In this document: positions 62,048-64,000 of the stretch, one piece after another
How positions within the stretch are numbered: position 1 is the first letter of the stretch
Layout: each line of letters opens with the position of its first letter
Source: Glycomyces luteolus
GTDB lineage: Bacteria > Actinomycetota > Actinomycetes > Mycobacteriales > Micromonosporaceae
Length of the DNA stretch: 64,000 nt
Assembly (NCBI RefSeq): GCF_027622875.1
Contig: NZ_JAPZVP010000005.1
Span: forward strand, 1 to 64,000
Reading direction: 5' to 3'
Position numbers and translations under genes: made by a program
The notes under the pieces: generated by a model
Database searches by the model: none
Seen by the model: the letters and a program-made list of their open reading frames with translations, nothing else
What the model was told of the DNA's origin: nothing

Positions 62048-63049
62048 TCAGGCGCTGTCGCGGATGATCAGCTCGGTCGGCAGGATCACCGGCTCGACTT
62101 CCTCGTCGTCCAGCAGCGCGATGAGGAGCCGCACCGTTTCCTCCGCGACCTTCGAGAGGGGCTGGCGGACCGTGGTCAGCGCGGGTCGGGTCGCCGAGGC
62201 GATCGCCGAGTCGTCGAAGCCGCCGACGGCGACGTCCTCGGGGACTCGGCGTCCGGCCGCGTGCAGCGCCTGGAGCGCACCGGCGGCCATGAGGTCCGAG
62301 GCGACGAACACCGCGTCGAGGTCCGGCACGTTCCGCAGCAGCTGCCGCATGGCGGCCTCGCCGCCGGCCTGCGTGTAGTCGCTGTGCACGACCATCTGCT
62401 TTCCGGCCTTCCGGCCGAGCACCCCGGTGAAGCCCTCCAGGCGCAGCGAGCCGCCGGGCGTGTCGAGCGGGCCGGTGATCATGCCGATCTTCCGGCGCCC
62501 CTGCTCGACCAGGTATTCAGCCATGGCTCGGGCGCCGCCGCGCTCGTCGGCCGCGGCGTAGGGGATGACCGATTCGCGTCCGAGGACCGCGCCCAAGGCG
62601 ACCGCGGGCACGCCCGCCCGCTCGATCTCGTCGAGCAGCGGGTCCCCCGCATGGGTCGAGATGAGCAGCGCGCCGTCGGCGTGGCCGCCGCGCAGGTAGC
62701 GGGCCACCCGGTCGCGACCGCCGTCGTCGCCGGCGATCATGAGCACCAGCGACATGTCGCGGTCGGCGAGCTGGTTCGTGGCCACCCGCATGAGCACCGA
62801 GAAGTTCGGGTCCTCGAACAGGCGTTCCTGCGGTTCCGAGAGCACCATGACGATCGAGCCGGTCCGGCTCGTCTTCAGGCTTCGCGCGGCTCGGTTCACC
62901 ACGTACCCGGTCTCGGCGACCGCGCGGCGCACCGCCGCCTCCGCCGACAGCGAGACGTTCGCCTTGCCGTTGAGGACGCGGGAGACCGTGCCGCGCGAGA
63001 CGCCCGAGGCCTCGGCCACGTCGTGGATCGTCGGTCGTTTCCGTGTCAA
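62048..63049 (-). CDS. LacI-family transcriptional repressor
   Basis: A 333-aa regulator. The N-terminal HTH is RPTIHDVAEASGVSRGTVSR followed by the hinge NRAARSLKTSRTGSI; a periplasmic-binding-like sugar domain follows (NFSVLMRVATNQLADRDMSL, DAVFVASDLMAAGALQ, VAVGGFDDSAIASATRPALT). The TTG at 63049 is preferred to a longer open frame because AAGGGAGAG lies 9-11 nt upstream and the HTH starts at once. It lies downstream of the GH53 galactanase gene on the same strand and probably controls it in response to galactan-derived sugars. Confidence 0.88.
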   Translation of the reverse strand: MTRKRPTIHDVAEASGVSRGTVSRVLNGKANVSLSAEAAVRRAVAETGYVVNRAARSLKTSRTGSIVMVLSEPQERLFEDPNFSVLMRVATNQLADRDMSLVLMIAGDDGGRDRVARYLRGGHADGALLISTHAGDPLLDEIERAGVPAVALGAVLGRESVIPYAAADERGGARAMAEYLVEQGRRKIGMITGPLDTPGGSLRLEGFTGVLGRKAGKQMVVHSDYTQAGGEAAMRQLLRNVPDLDAVFVASDLMAAGALQALHAAGRRVPEDVAVGGFDDSAIASATRPALTTVRQPLSKVAEETVRLLIALLDDEEVEPVILPTELIIRDSA

Positions 63050-63149
63050 GATGCTCAGCTCTCCCTTGTGTCTCACTCGATTATCGCTCGCCCCGGCCAT
63101 CGGCACGGGCCGAGGCCCGCTCCGATGCGCCGGTCGAGCGGTGTGCGGG

Positions 63150-63176
63150 GAGGCCGCCCAAGGGGACGGCGGCCTC
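63150..63176 (-). terminator. Hairpin downstream of the GH53 gene
   Basis: GAGGCCGCC pairs with GGCGGCCTC around a 9-nt loop, extendable by three further pairs, about 50 nt past the galactanase stop. It separates it from the LacI gene. Confidence 0.6.
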
Positions 63177-63223
63177 TCCGCCCCTGCCGCACGATGCGTG
63201 CGAACGACTGCACGGCTGCGGCT

Positions 63224-64000
63224 TCAACCGCCGCCGAGCGCCCGCATCGACGGCAGCGCGTTCCCGTCGAAGTCGAACAGCGCCTGGTTGGCCCACGAGC
63301 TGCCGGACTCGTCGACCACGTCGTCGCCGTACTCCATCCCGGCCCGCGAAGCCCAGGTGGTGCCGTCGACCGGGAGCCACGCGGGCTCCCAGTAGACGAT
63401 GCCCAGGCCGCGCCCTCCGGGCACGTCATCCACAGTGGCGTACAGGTCGCGCAGGTACGCGGCCTGGCCCTCCGGTGAGGCCGGATAGCCGCCCGCCTCG
63501 GCCAGCTCCGGCTTGAACACCTGGTGGTGCCCCGCCGGGGACGCCCCCGTCCACGCGTACGCCGTCTCGACCACCACGAGGTCCTTGCCGTAGCGCGCGG
63601 CGAGGTCGTTCAGGTTGGCGCCCAAGTCCTTCAGGGTCCCGTGCCAGTACGGGTAGTAGGACAGGCCGATCACGTCGAAGTCGAGGCCGCGCGCGGTCGC
63701 CTGGTCGAACCAGCCGCGGTACAGCTCGTTGGCGCCGCCGAAGTCGAGGTGGATCATCACCCGCGGGTCTGCGCCGCGCTCGAGGGTCGCGGCGCGCACG
63801 GCCGCGACCCCCGCTTCGAGCAGCCCGATGAGCCGGTCGAACGCGGCCGGATCGTCGCGTTCGAAGCGCCGCTCGGCGTCGATGAACCTGGGTGTCCTGC
63901 CTTCCGGCCAGAGCATCCCGTTCGTGATCTCGTTGCCCACCTGCACCATGTCCGGCGACGCGTCGGCCGCCGCGAGTGCGGCGAGCACGTCGGAAGTCCA
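63224..64000 (-). CDS. GH53 endo-beta-1,4-galactanase, 5' end outside the window
   Basis: Partial gene: the frame is open to the window edge, so the true start lies beyond 64000. The acid/base Glu is in MVQVGNEITNGMLWPEG and the nucleophile Glu in LVVVETAYAWTG, both diagnostic of arabinogalactan endo-beta-1,4-galactanases. FDVIGLSYYPYWHGTL and GRGLGIVYWEPAWLP are further family stretches. The enzyme cuts beta-1,4-galactan side chains of pectin. A secretion signal cannot be judged because the N-terminus is missing. Adjacent to a LacI regulator. Confidence 0.92.
   Translation of the reverse strand, partial: WTSDVLAALAAADASPDMVQVGNEITNGMLWPEGRTPRFIDAERRFERDDPAAFDRLIGLLEAGVAAVRAATLERGADPRVMIHLDFGGANELYRGWFDQATARGLDFDVIGLSYYPYWHGTLKDLGANLNDLAARYGKDLVVVETAYAWTGASPAGHHQVFKPELAEAGGYPASPEGQAAYLRDLYATVDDVPGGRGLGIVYWEPAWLPVDGTTWASRAGMEYGDDVVDESGSSWANQALFDFDGNALPSMRALGGG

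Overview
The window is high-GC (roughly 70%) actinobacterial chromosome. The evidence is a mycothiol glycosyltransferase (mshA) next to a YbjN-like gene, a SenX3-RegX3 two-component pair, a thymidylate kinase fused to an MFS domain, GTG/TTG starts, many TANNNT boxes 6-7 nt before start codons (leaderless transcripts), a GlnR-type box before glnII, and LPxTG/LAxTG surface proteins. I lean towards a filamentous actinomycete of the Glycomycetaceae/Micromonosporales type, at low confidence. No rRNA, tRNA, CRISPR array or intact mobile element was recognised.

Layout. 1-6.7 kb: small membrane protein, PhoD-type phosphatase, holB, MFS-tmk fusion and TetR regulator, all on the minus strand. 7.0-15.9 kb: the mshA-ybjN-(insert)-gpmA-senX3-regX3 block. 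Its mycobacterial order is interrupted here by a lipoprotein, a small secreted protein and a frameshifted membrane-anchored Hsp70-like gene. 16-20.6 kb: aldo/keto reductase, Hsp20, SRPBCC protein, FAD-dependent reductase, and a HAD phosphatase/P-loop kinase pair. 20.6-22.1 kb: gene-poor stretch with an IS3-type transposase remnant. 22.1-30.3 kb: complete narGHJI respiratory nitrate reductase operon, divergent from a narK transporter, with a DosR/DevR-like box between them. 30.3-33.8 kb: ABC exporter pair and AzgA-type purine permease. 34.3-36.7 kb: two sortase-type surface-protein paralogues and a 49-residue relic of a third. 36.9-39.2 kb: GH95 glycosidase. 39.3-42.4 kb: four tandem secreted proteins built from an unusual two-cysteine repeat, plus a secreted or membrane protein. 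42.7-48.3 kb: GlnII-type glutamine synthetase, a long G/C homopolymer tract (probably an assembly artefact), a membrane-anchored Hsp70-like/beta-propeller protein, and a divergent histidine kinase/LuxR regulator pair. 48.4-51.1 kb: a KAS III-haem-oxygenase-like diiron oxidase fusion overlapping an unrecognised partner gene. 51.2-62 kb: small membrane protein, a one-repeat anchored protein, and a 3171-residue DUF11-repeat surface protein ending in LASTG. 62-64 kb: LacI regulator and a GH53 endo-galactanase that runs off the window.

How the genes fit together. Respiratory nitrate reduction (narGHJI, narK) probably responds to hypoxia through the DosR-like box, and nitrogen assimilation (glnII) to GlnR. 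SenX3-RegX3 is the phosphate-sensing pair, and direct repeats resembling PHO boxes lie upstream of phoD. Much of the rest is cell-surface biology: sorted stalk proteins, a giant adhesin-like protein, Cys-repeat secreted proteins and membrane-spanning Hsp70-like proteins. The least explained parts, and the best candidates for undescribed biology, are the KAS III-diiron oxidase fusion with its partner and the tandem Cys-repeat family.
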